Shown here: positions 22,470 to 33,036 of the stretch, piece by piece | Numbering within the stretch: the stretch's first letter is position 1 | Layout: each line of letters starts with the position of its first letter | Assembly (NCBI GenBank): GCA_037976565.1 | Contig: CP137675.1 | Coordinates: 5,900,364 to 5,964,363, forward strand | Length of the DNA stretch: 64,000 bases | Source of the DNA: Mesocentrotus franciscanus | Taxonomy: Eukaryota; Echinodermata; Echinoidea; Camarodonta; Strongylocentrotidae | Direction of reading: 5' to 3' | Program-made: the position numbers and the translations under genes | The notes under the pieces: generated by a model | The model's database searches: none | What the model was told of the DNA's origin: nothing | The model's input: only the letters and a program-made list of their open reading frames with translations

Positions 22470-22577
22470 AGATTTTTTCTTCCTGGGGAAGGGGGAGCTT
22501 TCTAAATCATGATCCTGGAAGAAAAACTTGAGAGAAGAGTTTCGTCCCCCTTTAAACAAATTCTGGATCCGCCCCTG
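22470..22577 (-). mobile_element. Isolated terminus of a hAT-like DNA transposon
   Basis: On the minus strand it starts CAGGGGCGGATCCAGAATTT and runs into G-rich sequence. CAGGGGCGGATCC-type ends are common among hAT-like elements of animals (family knowledge). No partner end is seen nearby, so this is a fragment. Confidence 0.45.
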
Positions 22578-22650
22578 CACATACAGATAATGTGCCTTGG
22601 ACAGATACCAATCTTCCTTGTTCAACATATTTAATGTAATGTCTATATAA

Positions 22651-22654
<4 letters not shown>

Positions 22655-22683
<29 letters not shown>
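22655..22683. repeat. (TA)n microsatellite
   Basis: About 14 TA units. Confidence 0.9.
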
Positions 22684-22687
<4 letters not shown>

Positions 22688-23934
22688 CCTTAATCCTTGA
22701 GATCTGTCCTTGACAAAACCCAGCCACAGCAACTACATCGACACTAGATTGATACTCGATCGGACAGAAAAATTAAATCATTCCGAATGAACAAGATTTT
22801 GTCATTTTAAGGTCGATTTGTGTTCAGATTAGCGGTAGGACTGAGGTACAAGGAAGGAAATAAGTGGATATCCGTAGTGGCGCATTGGACCTTAGAGCAA
22901 GAGGGAGAGTCCTATAGTATACCAAGTCACACTTTCCCACAAAATTTATTTATTTTTAAAAGCTTATTTAAAGTCATTTCCAGACAAAGGTTCAAAACGG
23001 GTAAAAGAAACAGAAGAAGAAGAAACAGAAAAAGAAAAAGAAGAATAGGAAGAAGACGAGGAGTAGGGAGGAGATCGAATGTGTTTGTCTGACAGCAAAT
23101 TGACACAAGTTTTCAACTTGTTGAAAGGTTTACTCATTGTCACGCGGATAAAAAATTATACATTTATGACAACACGTTCAAATTTTAAACTTTTTTTAAA
23201 GTGTGAACTTTTATGTGACGGACAAAGCGTTGAGATATCATGTTCAGTAAGGTGTCAGCTTCTAAATTCATAAATGTCTTCTGTCCTACTGAGAGCTATT
23301 GCGCCACCTACGTTAACATACAGTACATGATCTTTTCCCCTTAATGTGCACACACGATCCGTATTCGTTATCTCTCGTTATGTACTTTTTTCTGAAAAAA
23401 AAGGTTCAGGGTATATTTAGATTTGAATTAACCTTTAAAAACAATTATTTCGAGCCTTTTCGCTCCACTGGTGATACTTTTGATGTAATCAAATACTAGG
23501 ACATCCAATACTACAATACAAAAGTGATAGAGCACGGTTATTCATTGTATTACCTAATCCCGTCCCAGTCGTACGTACATGAAGTAACAACAGCCGTTAA
23601 AGCATACTTTATAAGAGATTTTTTTTTTTTTACAACGACGTATTAGGTGATCCGAACATGATTTCTATGGGACATAAAATAGGGTATTGGAATTGCCCTT
23701 GACCTGATTTTTTGAAAATAGTGGCGATTGTGTTTTGAATTTTGAGAATTCTAAAAAATGTTTTAAGTTTGTATAGGCGTTGCGGCATGTCATAAAAATC
23801 AGTGCACTTTGTCCAAAAGTAAAATAAAAAGGAGCGGTCGGACACAAGACGATGAATATTAAACCAGAGGGTACAAGTAGACCAAAGTGACTTCTAGCAA
23901 AAAGCAAACGTCTAGTCACAACTTCCCCAATTTT
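22684..23934. other. Non-coding stretch downstream of the GnRH-type receptor
   Basis: Includes a GAA-rich purine run at about 23003-23065 (giving a spurious Arg/Lys-rich frame) and a poly-T at 23620-23631. The part next to 23934 is likely the 3' untranslated region of the minus-strand receptor. Confidence 0.4.
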
Positions 23935-24443
23935 TTACGAGATAACCGTCCTCTCTTCCTCGCCCGGAATGTTAAAATGCACCGCTTGTCTCTCCTCGCT
24001 GACAACATTGACCGTGGTCATTCCTAGTCGAACCGATGACCCCACCGTCACCGGATTGTTGTTTGAAGAGGAGGTCGAACGTCGACTCGTCAACCTCTGT
24101 CTCCCTCTGGCGACGGGTTTGGACGTACGCCAGCAGTGTCTGACGTCACGGGCCAGCTTGGTGGTGAAGATGCCGTATAGGACAGGATCAACACACGTAT
24201 TCAGGTACCCGAGAGCGATGAGGACATCAAACAACCAAGGAGGGTCAGGTGGGTCCGACTCGTCCTGCCAGCCATGATCGACGTGGTACCAAGTCGAGAC
24301 GACGTAGTAGGGTGACCAGCAGATGACGAACCCGCCGACGATGGCGGCAGTGAGACGAAAGGCTCTCATACGAGCACGGGGTATGCCATCATTGCCTGCC
24401 ATACGTAGCGTGGTCTTCCCGGGTTTCTTACTCCAACTCGATA
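23935..24443 (-). CDS. Last exon of a GnRH/AKH/corazonin-family receptor
   Basis: Encodes about 168 residues of a class A neuropeptide receptor: a basic third-loop end, helix 6 with FVICWSPYYVVSTWY, a short outer loop rich in Asp and Pro, helix 7 with LGYLNTCVDPVLYGIF, then an Arg/Ser-rich tail with a cysteine that could be palmitoylated, ending at a TAA. The CWxPYY motif together with DPxxYG in place of NPxxY is typical of GnRH, adipokinetic hormone and corazonin receptors. The exon opens at a strong acceptor on the minus strand (a TTCTTCTTCTTCGTTTTC tract, then TTATTACAG), so the in-frame ATG just upstream is intronic. In vertebrate GnRH receptors the last exon likewise carries helices 6-7. 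Exons for helices 1-5 should lie at higher coordinates but were not recognised. Ligand assignment within the family is open. Confidence 0.85.
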
Positions 24444-24475
24444 CTGTAATAATCAAATGAAAACGAAGAAGAAGA
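24436..24475 (-). other. 3' splice site of the receptor exon
   Basis: Pyrimidine-rich run followed by ACAG, with the AG at 24445-24444; the first exonic base is 24443. It leaves a split codon ending in TA. Confidence 0.7.
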
Positions 24476-24999
24476 CAATGATTATTAAAATGAATACTGA
24501 TTGTTTGGGGGCCCCTGGCTGGTCCTTATAATAGGGAGAAAATCGTATTAAATAGATATGCAGGTCATTGTTCAGTTGTTGTTTTTCCGTTATGTAACAA
24601 TCATCGAAAGTGAATGTGTGGTTTTGGAATCATATATATGTCTAAATCATCATTCATTAGAAAAATAATGTAAAATGAATTTCAGTAGAAAGCTCTGAAG
24701 TAAAATATTCAAATAAACCATTCCAAAGCCTTCCAAACTCGTTTTTCATACAAAGAGCCTTTCTCTTTATTGTATCTTTCTTGCTACTCAACAGGAATGA
24801 AACAATTGAGAATTAATACGCTTCACAACAGTTTGTGCTATTTAAATCATTTGAGCATTGTAATGATTGAGAAACAAGAACAGATTTAATTATAGATATT
24901 TTACCAGGTAATGTTATACATCTCGCCTTCCATAAACGACTCATACTTTCTAATTTTCAGATTTTTCTGATTTCAGTTTATGATCATTCTGTTCAACTC
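24476..24999. other. Intronic, non-coding stretch
   Basis: AT-rich, presumably intron of the GnRH-type receptor. No exon recognised. Confidence 0.4.
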
Positions 25000-25530
25000 T
25001 GTTAACTGATTGGTCAACGGAATACCATTTATATTTTCTCTGGTTATACCACCACTGATGTTGATTATGAAACGTTTTGATTTATTCAAATATAATTCAG
25101 AAAATAAATTGTAATTTTCTATTTGATAGCTTTAAAAACTAAATTGTGTGTCATCAGCAAATAAATTTTGTGTCATAGTGCGTATTGGAATATTTTTATT
25201 TTAACTGTTTCAAAAAGTTTTCCAGATCGCGTCGTATCTTAATAGCTAAACACATCTGCAGCGAGTTTAAACAGAAGTGCTGAAAGGGACTGACGCACGC
25301 ACACCCCTTGAATAATGCTTATTTCTCCTGTTAAAAACCATTTGCATTAGCACGGCTTTTAAAATTTGTATATAAACTGGTGACCCATTTACAATAGGCA
25401 CTTTTAATTCCAAATCTTCGTAAACATTCAAATAAGAAATCCCAACTAAGAGAATCAAAAGCTTTTTTTTATAATTTAGATTACAATGAAAAATCTCCCT
25501 TTTACTTTTGTTATTACGCAATGATAGAAT
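25000..25530 (-). pseudogene. L1/Tx1-like reverse transcriptase fragment
   Basis: Three reverse transcriptase blocks lie in the right order on the minus strand but in different frames. KAFDSLSWDFLFECLRRFGI (about 25420-25470) is motif A with its catalytic Asp. IIQGV, then a two-residue irregularity, then RQSLSALLFKLAADVF (about 25265-25315) is the motif B region. NLFADDTQF (FADD at 25150-25161) is motif C, the catalytic Asp pair. Stops and frame changes between them make it non-functional. It fits the L1/Tx1 group of LINEs. It appears to lie in the intron upstream of the GnRH-type receptor exon. Confidence 0.85.
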
Positions 25531-25867
25531 TGAACTCTAATCAAAATTTCTCTGTTATAATGACATTAAATATTACGAGCCCCCCTCTCCCTCCTTCAAA
25601 CAATTTGACTCTTGACCTAATAATTGAGCCTTGATATTTAAGTATGTCTGTCGTTTTCATTCATTTCCGTTAATAATTCTGATTGCTTTTCTTTGCATTT
25701 CTTCGTTTCCATTTTGTGTTTACGCTTTTGTTTGTCATCAGTATTCGGTAGATTTGAAAATTCTGATGTAACTTCAGAAAGATCATCTTCGGTTACCACG
25801 TCTCCTTCCGATTCGCATGATTTTCCTTTGTGCATCACCGATATTTGGAGCGCTGTTACTCCGCGAC
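25531..25867. other. Non-coding or LINE-derived stretch
   Basis: Upstream of the reverse transcriptase remnant on its strand, so it may belong to the same element. A 66-codon charged minus-strand frame (25638-25838) has no recognised family. Confidence 0.3.
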
Positions 25868-26345
25868 CGAAAAGGTTTTCACTTCACAGTTATCTATATA
25901 CCTTGGCAGGGTAATCCCTACAGCAATTATTAAATTTTGATGATCTGGATAATATAAAGAGTTTTAAAAGGTTAATTATATTCGTATTAATAATAAGCGA
26001 ACGTGACATTTCTTGGGCGAAATGCCTTGGGTGTTTCAAGTGAGATAGACAAGTGATTTTGTTCGCGGTCTTGGATCGGGTCTGTGGGGCCGATGACGTA
26101 ACGTTTCTCGCGGGTTTTGTATGCGTTGAAGATGTCTATACGAGGTTTTCACTTCACAATTATCTATTACCATGGCAGGGAGGTCCCACCAACAAATTAT
26201 TATATTTTGATGCTCTGGATGATATAAAGATTAAAACAAAAAGGAAAATATATTCATATGAATAATAAGCGAACGCAACATTTCCTTTTGCAAAATGGCT
26301 CAGGTGTTTCAAGTGAAAAAACAAGTGATGAAAAAAACAGGTCTT
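25868..26345 (+). repeat. Diverged tandem duplication, period about 271 bp
   Basis: AGGTTTTCACTTCACAGTTA...TGGCAGGG at about 25874 recurs at about 26144, and the following ATTTTGATGATCTGGATAAT / ATTTTGATGCTCTGGATGAT, AATAATAAGCGAACG and GGTGTTTCAAGTGA words follow in the same order. Short open frames are broken by stops. Confidence 0.7.
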
Positions 26346-26502
26346 GGCGTGTTTGTTCTTTATGGAACTATGCCTTCGATTATGTAATCTTCACGGCCAT
26401 CTCCTATTCATGCACAATATGTCCTAAAACCGGGTTGGATTACCCGGGGTGGTATTTCTAATTATTTTTCCAATGTTCTGACGTTAACGCAGATTATTTA
26501 AT
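26346..26502. other. Non-coding spacer
   Basis: Nothing recognised. Confidence 0.4.
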
Positions 26503-26506
26503 TTAA

Positions 26507-27041
26507 AGGTACTATGTCCCATTTGCAGGCCAAAAAAATGAAAAGGTTAAATTCCAACGGCATTTGAAAGACAATACTAATTTAGAACTTCCCTAAAAAA
26601 AAAGGGGCTTGAAAATGTCTTTAAGTGGGAAACTGAAATAACGACTATTAGTTGTCGCATTGACTTAGGAGCTATAGCGCCAGTCAGTAATAGTCTGATT
26701 TTCAGACCACTGTACCGAATGGTCGTACGTTTTATGCTGCGCAAAAGATTCAATCAGTTTAATTTTGGCCATTAAAAGAAGTGGGTTATCGATGTAGACA
26801 AATGCTCATGTACCCTTTACAGCTCATTTTATGTATGTTATTACCAAAGATGAAAAAGCCAGTCAGTCACTCAATAGTGTCTGACAGTGAAGTCTAGCAA
26901 GTAAACGGGTTTCCTTGCATAATTTGAATATTAGGACACTGCTAACGTTTAAATTTCACAGATAGGACATACATGACATATTCATAATTCCTGCAAAGTT
27001 CTACAGAATTTGATGTTGGCTGCAAAAGGGACATAGTATCT
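26507..27041. mobile_element. TTAA-flanked DNA transposon, family T1, copy 1 (535 bp)
   Basis: Terminal inverted repeats AGGTACTATGTCCCATTTGC and GCAAAAGGGACATAGTATCT, flanked on both sides by TTAA (26503-26506 and 27042-27045). A copy about as long with the same interior is at 42965-43492. A TTAA target is typical of piggyBac and Kolobok superfamilies. No transposase frame, so non-autonomous. The minus-strand frame at its right end is a by-product. Confidence 0.9.
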
Positions 27042-27194
27042 TTAATATACAATGTAACACCGTTTCTTCGAATGTTTCTATATGAACAGTATTCCGCTGA
27101 TAAATTTATGAAACGAAGGTGGCGCTTGTACACGGGAGACACGAATATATATGGTCTTGCCGAATAGCAACAACAATAATAGTTATGATAACAA

Positions 27195-27628
27195 ATATTA
27201 CTACTTCTACTTCTACTTCTACTTCTACTTCTACTTCTACTTCTACTTCTACTTCTACTTCTACTTCTACTCTCTACGTCTTCTACGTCTTCTACGTCTT
27301 CTACTTCTTCTACTTCTTCTACTTCTTCTACTTCTTCTACTTCTTCTACTTCTTCTACTTCTTCTACTTCTTCTACTTCTTCTACTTCTTCTTCTTCTTC
27401 TTCTACTTCTTCTACTTCTTCTACTTCTTCTACTTCTTCTTCTTCTTCTACTTCTTCTACTTCTTCTACTTCTTCTACTTCTTCTACTTCTTCTACTTCT
27501 TCTACTTCTTCTACTTCTTCTACTTCTTCTACTTCTTCTACTTCTTCTACTTCTTCTACGTCTTTTACTTCTTCTACTTATTCTACTTCTTCTACTTCTT
27601 CTACTTCTTCTACTTCTTCTGCTTCTAC
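27195..27628 (+). repeat. (TTCTAC)n then (TTCTTCTAC)n satellite
   Basis: A 6-bp repeat TTCTAC (about 27195-27271), a short CTTCTACGT transition, then a 9-bp repeat TTCTTCTAC to 27628 with local expansions of TTC. The plus strand is almost pure pyrimidine apart from single A residues. Long plus-strand frames (poly-Leu, Tyr/Phe) are translations of it and not proteins. Confidence 0.95.
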
Positions 27629-27770
27629 TAATGATATTTACGATAATAAAAACAATAATAATAACAATAGTAATAAAAATGATAATAATGATACAATTTC
27701 AATGTATTGTTATTATTATTAGCATTATTATAATTATTATAATTATTACTATCATTATCATTAGTTTGAA
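27629..27770. repeat. AAT/ATT-rich low-complexity tract
   Basis: Runs of AATAATAATAA and TTATTATTATTA around 27640-27760. Confidence 0.75.
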
Positions 27771-29129
27771 TTGTTACATAGCTAGCATTGCCATATTTAC
27801 AACATTTAATATACAGAATTATGAACGTTGTCTGTAATTTTTTTGTCAAAATTATTGAATTCATACGTAATTTAAGCTCCAAGATGAGCAGCTGCATGGG
27901 GCCCTCTGAACTTCTTCAGTTACAATGTGGGGTACTGAAGTAGACTAAATTATACTGCATAGATATGTCGAGAATAAATGGCAAATTTTGCAGAGTGAAT
28001 AAAATCGTTTGTGAAATTTCTGAGAGGACAGAGGCAATTCATCAAGGGTGATTTTGTTTGAACTAGTGATGCATTAGGTGTTTCTACTTGTGATGCTCAA
28101 TATCGATTTGAAAAAAATATTTAACCTGTCGAAATGTTGTTGGATTCTCTCTTATGTTCTTATTTCTAAGACTAACATTTTGCTCTTTGTTTGTTTTTGT
28201 ATTTTTAATATTTATTTTAATGGGGTTTCTTCATCGGGAAAGGTACTAACAATACATTCATTTAAAGGTCTTCCAATCTAAATACACAGAAACTACAATA
28301 TTTAATATTGAATGTACACATCACAAAAATATACATGAAATTTGTCACTTTTACAAATCAACCAAATTTCTAGTTTCCTTTTACACAAAAATGAGCTATT
28401 AGATAATTCATTGAACATCTCGAATTTAATTTCTAGATTAATTTTCCCTGTTTATTTTTAAACTGTTTGATAGAGTAGATTTATTTGTATTTTTTAAGAG
28501 AAATATTGCGCCCTATAAACGCTGCAAATCATCATCACCAGCCTAAATTATTGATACACAATTTTCTGGAACACAATGTACTCGATCAAAAGGGAACAAC
28601 TACTTGCAACGCACATTGGCATGGAAGTATCGATTATATGTCCTGAGAAATCTTAATCCTACCATGCCTGAGGCGCCTTTTCTAAGACATTTGATTCAAC
28701 GATCCAAAAAGGATCAAGGCGGTCGAGTTTAAAGAGAATGTTGGGTTTTTGTAGAAATGAGAAACAGTGTGAGCTTTTTATTTTTTTTTAGTTCAAGTTT
28801 TGAAAAATATCTCAGTAGAAATGTCCTCTGAAACGAATAATGATAATAATAATAATATGTTTCGTTTACCCATGTATAGCCTCATCAGTATTAATACTGT
28901 TCTCCCCGATGGCCCTGCAATCAGATTCTTACCCCGGCTTGCTCTCCAAATGCCTCCATGTTTAAAGGGGGTTTAAACTGACGAATATAGGGGAACGCCA
29001 TCTACATCTCCTTTTGGACAACTGCACGTACACAAATGGACTTGATTAGCGGTAGTCAGCGACTTAATCTCTACATGGTCAGCGTTCGCGGAACAGACTG
29101 AAGTTCTCCTCACGTTTGGACCCAACATT
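27771..29129. other. AT-rich non-coding stretch
   Basis: No gene recognised. GCGCCCTATAAACGCTGCAA near 28508 followed by ATCATCATCA resembles the 3' end of a short retroelement, but no body is recognisable. Confidence 0.35.
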
Positions 29130-30180
29130 CATGCCACCTTACAGAGGCGGCCCTCGGGGGGGGGGCACAGTGCCCCCATTTGTTCAAGTACCCGAAAAGT
29201 GCCCCTTTTTACATAGGAAAAGAGCCCCTTTTACTTTGACAAGCGCCCCTATAAATTTGTTAAAGTGCTCCTTCCCCTTTTCACCTCTGATAAGTGCCCC
29301 TTTTAGTTTGACACGTGCCCCTTTTCTTTCGACAAGTTCCCATTTTGCTTTGCAATAAGTGTCCATTTTCCATTCTCATAAGTGCCATTTTTAATCTCTA
29401 GTAAATACTCCTTTTCAGGCACGAGAAGTGCCCCTTTTCACTTTTGATAAGTGCCCCCTTCACCTCTGATAATTGCCCTATTCAAATCTGAGAAGTGCCT
29501 CTTTTACTTTGACAAGTGCCCCTTTTCCTTTGAAAGAAGTGCCCCTTCCCTTTAATAACTACCCTCTTTTTAACTCGGTTAAGAGCACCTTATATTTTCA
29601 CATGTGCCCTTTTCCTTTCTAATAAGTGTCCCCTTTCCTAATGATGAGTGCCACCATTTAATAAAAAGAGCCCCTTCCCCTTCTCATCTCTGATAAATGA
29701 CCCTTTTCAGGTACGAGAAGTCACTCCTTTTCACTTCAGATAAGTGACCCTTCACCTCCGATAAATGCCCCTTTAAAATCCGATCGGTGCCCATTTTTCT
29801 TTCGACTAATGCACTTTTCCTTTATCATAAATGCCACTTTTTCATTTTTCATATCTGCTCATAGCCCCTTTTCAGGTGCGATAATTTCCCTTTTAACAAT
29901 GATACGTACGCGACCTCACAAATCTTAAAAATTTTCCTCGCTCGCTTCGCTCGCTCGCAAATAAATTTTCAGACCAACTGCAAAGTGTGATGCTTAAGCC
30001 ATATCTTGTATGGTGAATAAAGTGAAACAAATATTGAAATCATCCCTGATGATGTAATCACAATGTAGGGTATACACCAATGTCTAAAAATTGTATATTT
30101 TCGCTTAGAGATTTCCCTTTGTAGGTGCCTTTTTTCCAGAAAGTGCCCCCCCCCCACTTTGGAAGTCGCTCGGCCGCCCC
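29130..30180 (+). repeat. AAGTGCCCC minisatellite with TIR-like borders
   Basis: About 30 degenerate 21-24-bp units (AAGTGCCCCTTTTCACTTTG, AAGTGCCCCTTCACCTC...) between 29190 and 29890, then about 240 bp without units, then a final AAAGTGCCCCC. Outer sequences are inverted relative to each other (CAGAGGCGGCC at about 29142 against GGCCGCCCCTG near 30172), hinting at one mobile element that carries the array. Same repeat as 7276-7690 and 8726-9110 in the opposite orientation. Confidence 0.7.
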
Positions 30181-30330
30181 TGCCACCTTATGTGTGTGTA
30201 GTCCCATGTCATCATGTATTGTGCAGTGCATGTGATGTTCAGCACGGCTGGCTCACTGTGTCATCATGTTGATCATTTCAAAAGCACACGGTAAACATCA
30301 ATTCTTATGTACCACATAATCAACTTTTTC

Positions 30331-30581
30331 CAATCGGCCATTCTCGTTTTGTAATCAAATTTAATGTATAAATATTTGTAAAGTGCAACATTAAAATTAT
30401 TTCATCCACCTGTTATGAATAATTATTTTTCAAAAGTCAGAATGTGAATTGCATACAATTGTCGCTAGGTAGGATTATTGAAATACAATTATTCATAACA
30501 GGTGAATGAAATAGTTTGTAACATGGCACTTGACGAAGATTTGTGCATTCAATTTGATTACTTTACGAAAATGGCTGATTG
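30331..30581. mobile_element. Hairpin MITE, family H1, copy c (251 bp)
   Basis: Ends CAATCGGCCATT and AATGGCTGATTG, with inner TAATCAAATTTAATG against CATTCAATTTGATTA and CACCTGTTATGAATAATT against AATTATTCATAACAGGTG. Homologous to 1099-1300 and 2501-2810, with a shorter loop. Confidence 0.8.
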
Positions 30582-31868
30582 CTTCTAAACATTTTCTTTC
30601 ATAATGACATGACCAGTACCCAACTTTATATTTAAAGGGTGACATCACGACATTGTCAAATGAAAAATAATTGAGTGTTTGGCACTCTCCCAATTTCCGC
30701 CGACCTAACGCAGCGTGGTAAACATGCTATCGATGAAATACACCACGGCCTTAGGTCAATTTGGAAGCTTTTAAATGCAATCAATCATGGCTTAATTCGT
30801 CTTTATTTCTAGATTTCGACAAATCTGTCATAATGCGTAATATCGGATCGATTCTCTAGGTAAGGAGAACCCGAAGGAGGAAAATATTATTAACCCACAT
30901 CCGCTTTTGGACGCTTTTTGTTTGACATGGAATTAAGGCTTCTGTAGGGAATATTTATATGCAAGTATGCAATAATAATTATAATGGGAGGACTGGCAGT
31001 ACATGTATTAGGAAAGCTTCACCTTTTTTGCCCTTTCACTAAACATATTAAACGTGCTTATTTTTAAAGGAGCTTTGATAGTAGAGATAATAAGAATAAA
31101 ATAATACTCGATTCAATCTGGTATTACCCATCCAAATCATTCACTTTTGGATTTTACTATGCGTCTACTTCCCGCAAGAAGGCCGCTATGCTACTTCCAA
31201 TGACAATACACAGCTATCACGGTCATCTTGCCTGCAGCCGACGTATTATACCACGAAAGGGATTTTTAAAAAATATATTATTAGAATTTAACAGCCATTG
31301 GCTGCAGTCCGTCCGTAATGAATCATTTAGATTTTGTAAATATGGTCGACCCAGTTTATAAATAAGAAAACATGTTTGGAGAGAAGAAATCTCCTCCGCG
31401 CCACAATCGTTTAGTCACTCGCTGTGCCCATCTCACTTTTATGCCTTTGACCTGGGGAAAAACGACTAAATGAATTGATAGAGTCATTATATTCTAATTT
31501 GTTTTGATATACCCCGCAATTTGTCATGTTGATTGGGATTATGATTTTGTATTTTACCCCGCAGGCCGAAAAGGTCCGTATTCACATTGCATATGAACGG
31601 CAGCTGTTCTTCACTATAAAGTGCGATAAAAATAGTTTAAATTCAATTTTCTGAAACAATTGACATGAATTAGACCTTAGTTTTACTGACCTATTTATTT
31701 TACATTCCTTAATCAACTCTTTCTCACTGCATGAATATTCATGTATATTATAAATAAACATTCGCACACTACCATGTATAATACACGATCAACCAGTAGT
31801 GAAAAGCAGTAACCGTCCCTCGAACCAGTCAACAGATAGGTGATAGGGATTTTTTCGTTATTGCCCCC
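30582..31868. other. AT-rich non-coding stretch
   Basis: No coding sequence or repeat recognised. Confidence 0.4.
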
Positions 31869-31871
31869 TGT

Positions 31872-31908
31872 TACACCCACAAATGTAATAACGCCCACAA
31901 ATGTAACA
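31872..31908 (+). repeat. Start of an 18-bp tandem repeat running into the gap
   Basis: CCCACAAATGTAA occurs at 31876 and 31894, an 18-bp period, and the second unit runs into the Ns. Being a multiple of three, it gives a repeating six-residue frame on the minus strand. Confidence 0.65.
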
Positions 31909-32408
31909 NNNNNNNNNNNNNNNNNNNNNNNNNNNNNNNNNNNNNNNNNNNNNNNNNNNNNNNNNNNNNNNNNNNNNNNNNNNNNNNNNNNNNNNNNNNN
32001 NNNNNNNNNNNNNNNNNNNNNNNNNNNNNNNNNNNNNNNNNNNNNNNNNNNNNNNNNNNNNNNNNNNNNNNNNNNNNNNNNNNNNNNNNNNNNNNNNNNN
32101 NNNNNNNNNNNNNNNNNNNNNNNNNNNNNNNNNNNNNNNNNNNNNNNNNNNNNNNNNNNNNNNNNNNNNNNNNNNNNNNNNNNNNNNNNNNNNNNNNNNN
32201 NNNNNNNNNNNNNNNNNNNNNNNNNNNNNNNNNNNNNNNNNNNNNNNNNNNNNNNNNNNNNNNNNNNNNNNNNNNNNNNNNNNNNNNNNNNNNNNNNNNN
32301 NNNNNNNNNNNNNNNNNNNNNNNNNNNNNNNNNNNNNNNNNNNNNNNNNNNNNNNNNNNNNNNNNNNNNNNNNNNNNNNNNNNNNNNNNNNNNNNNNNNN
32401 NNNNNNNN
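31909..32408. other. Assembly gap, 500 N
   Basis: Exactly 500 undetermined bases, likely a fixed-size scaffold gap and not a measured length. Confidence 0.99.
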
Positions 32409-32644
32409 TGAAGTTGAACAATTCATGATTATACATAATTATATATGTTTGTTTGAATAATACTTGTTATAAAGATAGTAGTATGGTACTCTCTGTCACG
32501 AATTATTATGTATACTGTTGTATTACATTCATTTTCTATTCTGTTTTAGATTGCGCTGATGCATTTTGCACACAATGTATAATGCCTATAACACGAGTGG
32601 GCCAGACCACACATGTATTTCAATAAAAACCGACTTGAGAAAAT

Positions 32645-32756
32645 AACGATAACAATAATGATGAGGATTATTATTATCATCATAATTATTATTATTAATA
32701 TTATAATTGTTATCATTATTATTATTACTATTATTATCATCATTATGACTTATTAA
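32645..32756. repeat. ATT/ATC low-complexity tract
   Basis: TTATTATTATCATCATAATT-type sequence; the Ile/Met and Asn-rich frames are repeat translations. Confidence 0.8.
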
Positions 32757-32780
32757 GTAAGCAAATATCATTCCCCAAAA

Positions 32781-32860
32781 CCTGGGGGGGATGATTGTAC
32801 ATGCCATCCCCCACCTTGAGGTGGGGGATGCATCCTCATCCCCCGTTGTCTACGCCCCTG
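32781..32860 (-). mobile_element. Terminus related to the 9.7-kb hAT-like element
   Basis: On the minus strand: CAGGGGCGTAGACAACGGGG, then GATGAGGATGCATCCCCC, and TGTACAATCATCCCCC, matching the left end of 9706-12084 (CAGGGGTGTCGATCACGGGG, then GATGGGGATATATCCCCC and TGTACAATCATCCCCC). Contains the hairpin CATCCCCCACC-TTGA-GGTGGGGGATG at 32805-32830. The other end is not visible. Confidence 0.65.
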
Positions 32861-32889
32861 GTAGTGACCTAAATAGTTGGACCTACTTT

Positions 32890-32921
<32 letters not shown>

Positions 32922-32985
32922 ACTCAGCTCACTTTCTTCCTGCTATTGTTCTCCTCTCTCTCTTTCTTTCTCACCTCATTCTCTT

Positions 32986-33035
<50 letters not shown>
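32890..33035. repeat. (CT)n pyrimidine tract
   Basis: Two CT blocks (about 32890-32925 and 32990-33032) joined by mixed pyrimidines. Confidence 0.9.

Positions 33036-33036
<1 letters not shown>

Noticed and set aside
23665..23919. 84- and 71-codon minus-strand frames downstream of the GnRH-type receptor exon
   Set aside because: Beyond the receptor stop codon, no family match; most likely 3' untranslated or intergenic.
27119..27837. Open frames of 170 and 228 codons
   Set aside because: Both are translations of the TTCTAC/TTCTTCTAC satellite (poly-Leu, Phe/Tyr) with no unique sequence.
28505..28545. Possible SINE tail (GCGCCCTATAAACGCTGC then ATCATCATC)
   Set aside because: No tRNA-like head or core is detectable next to it.
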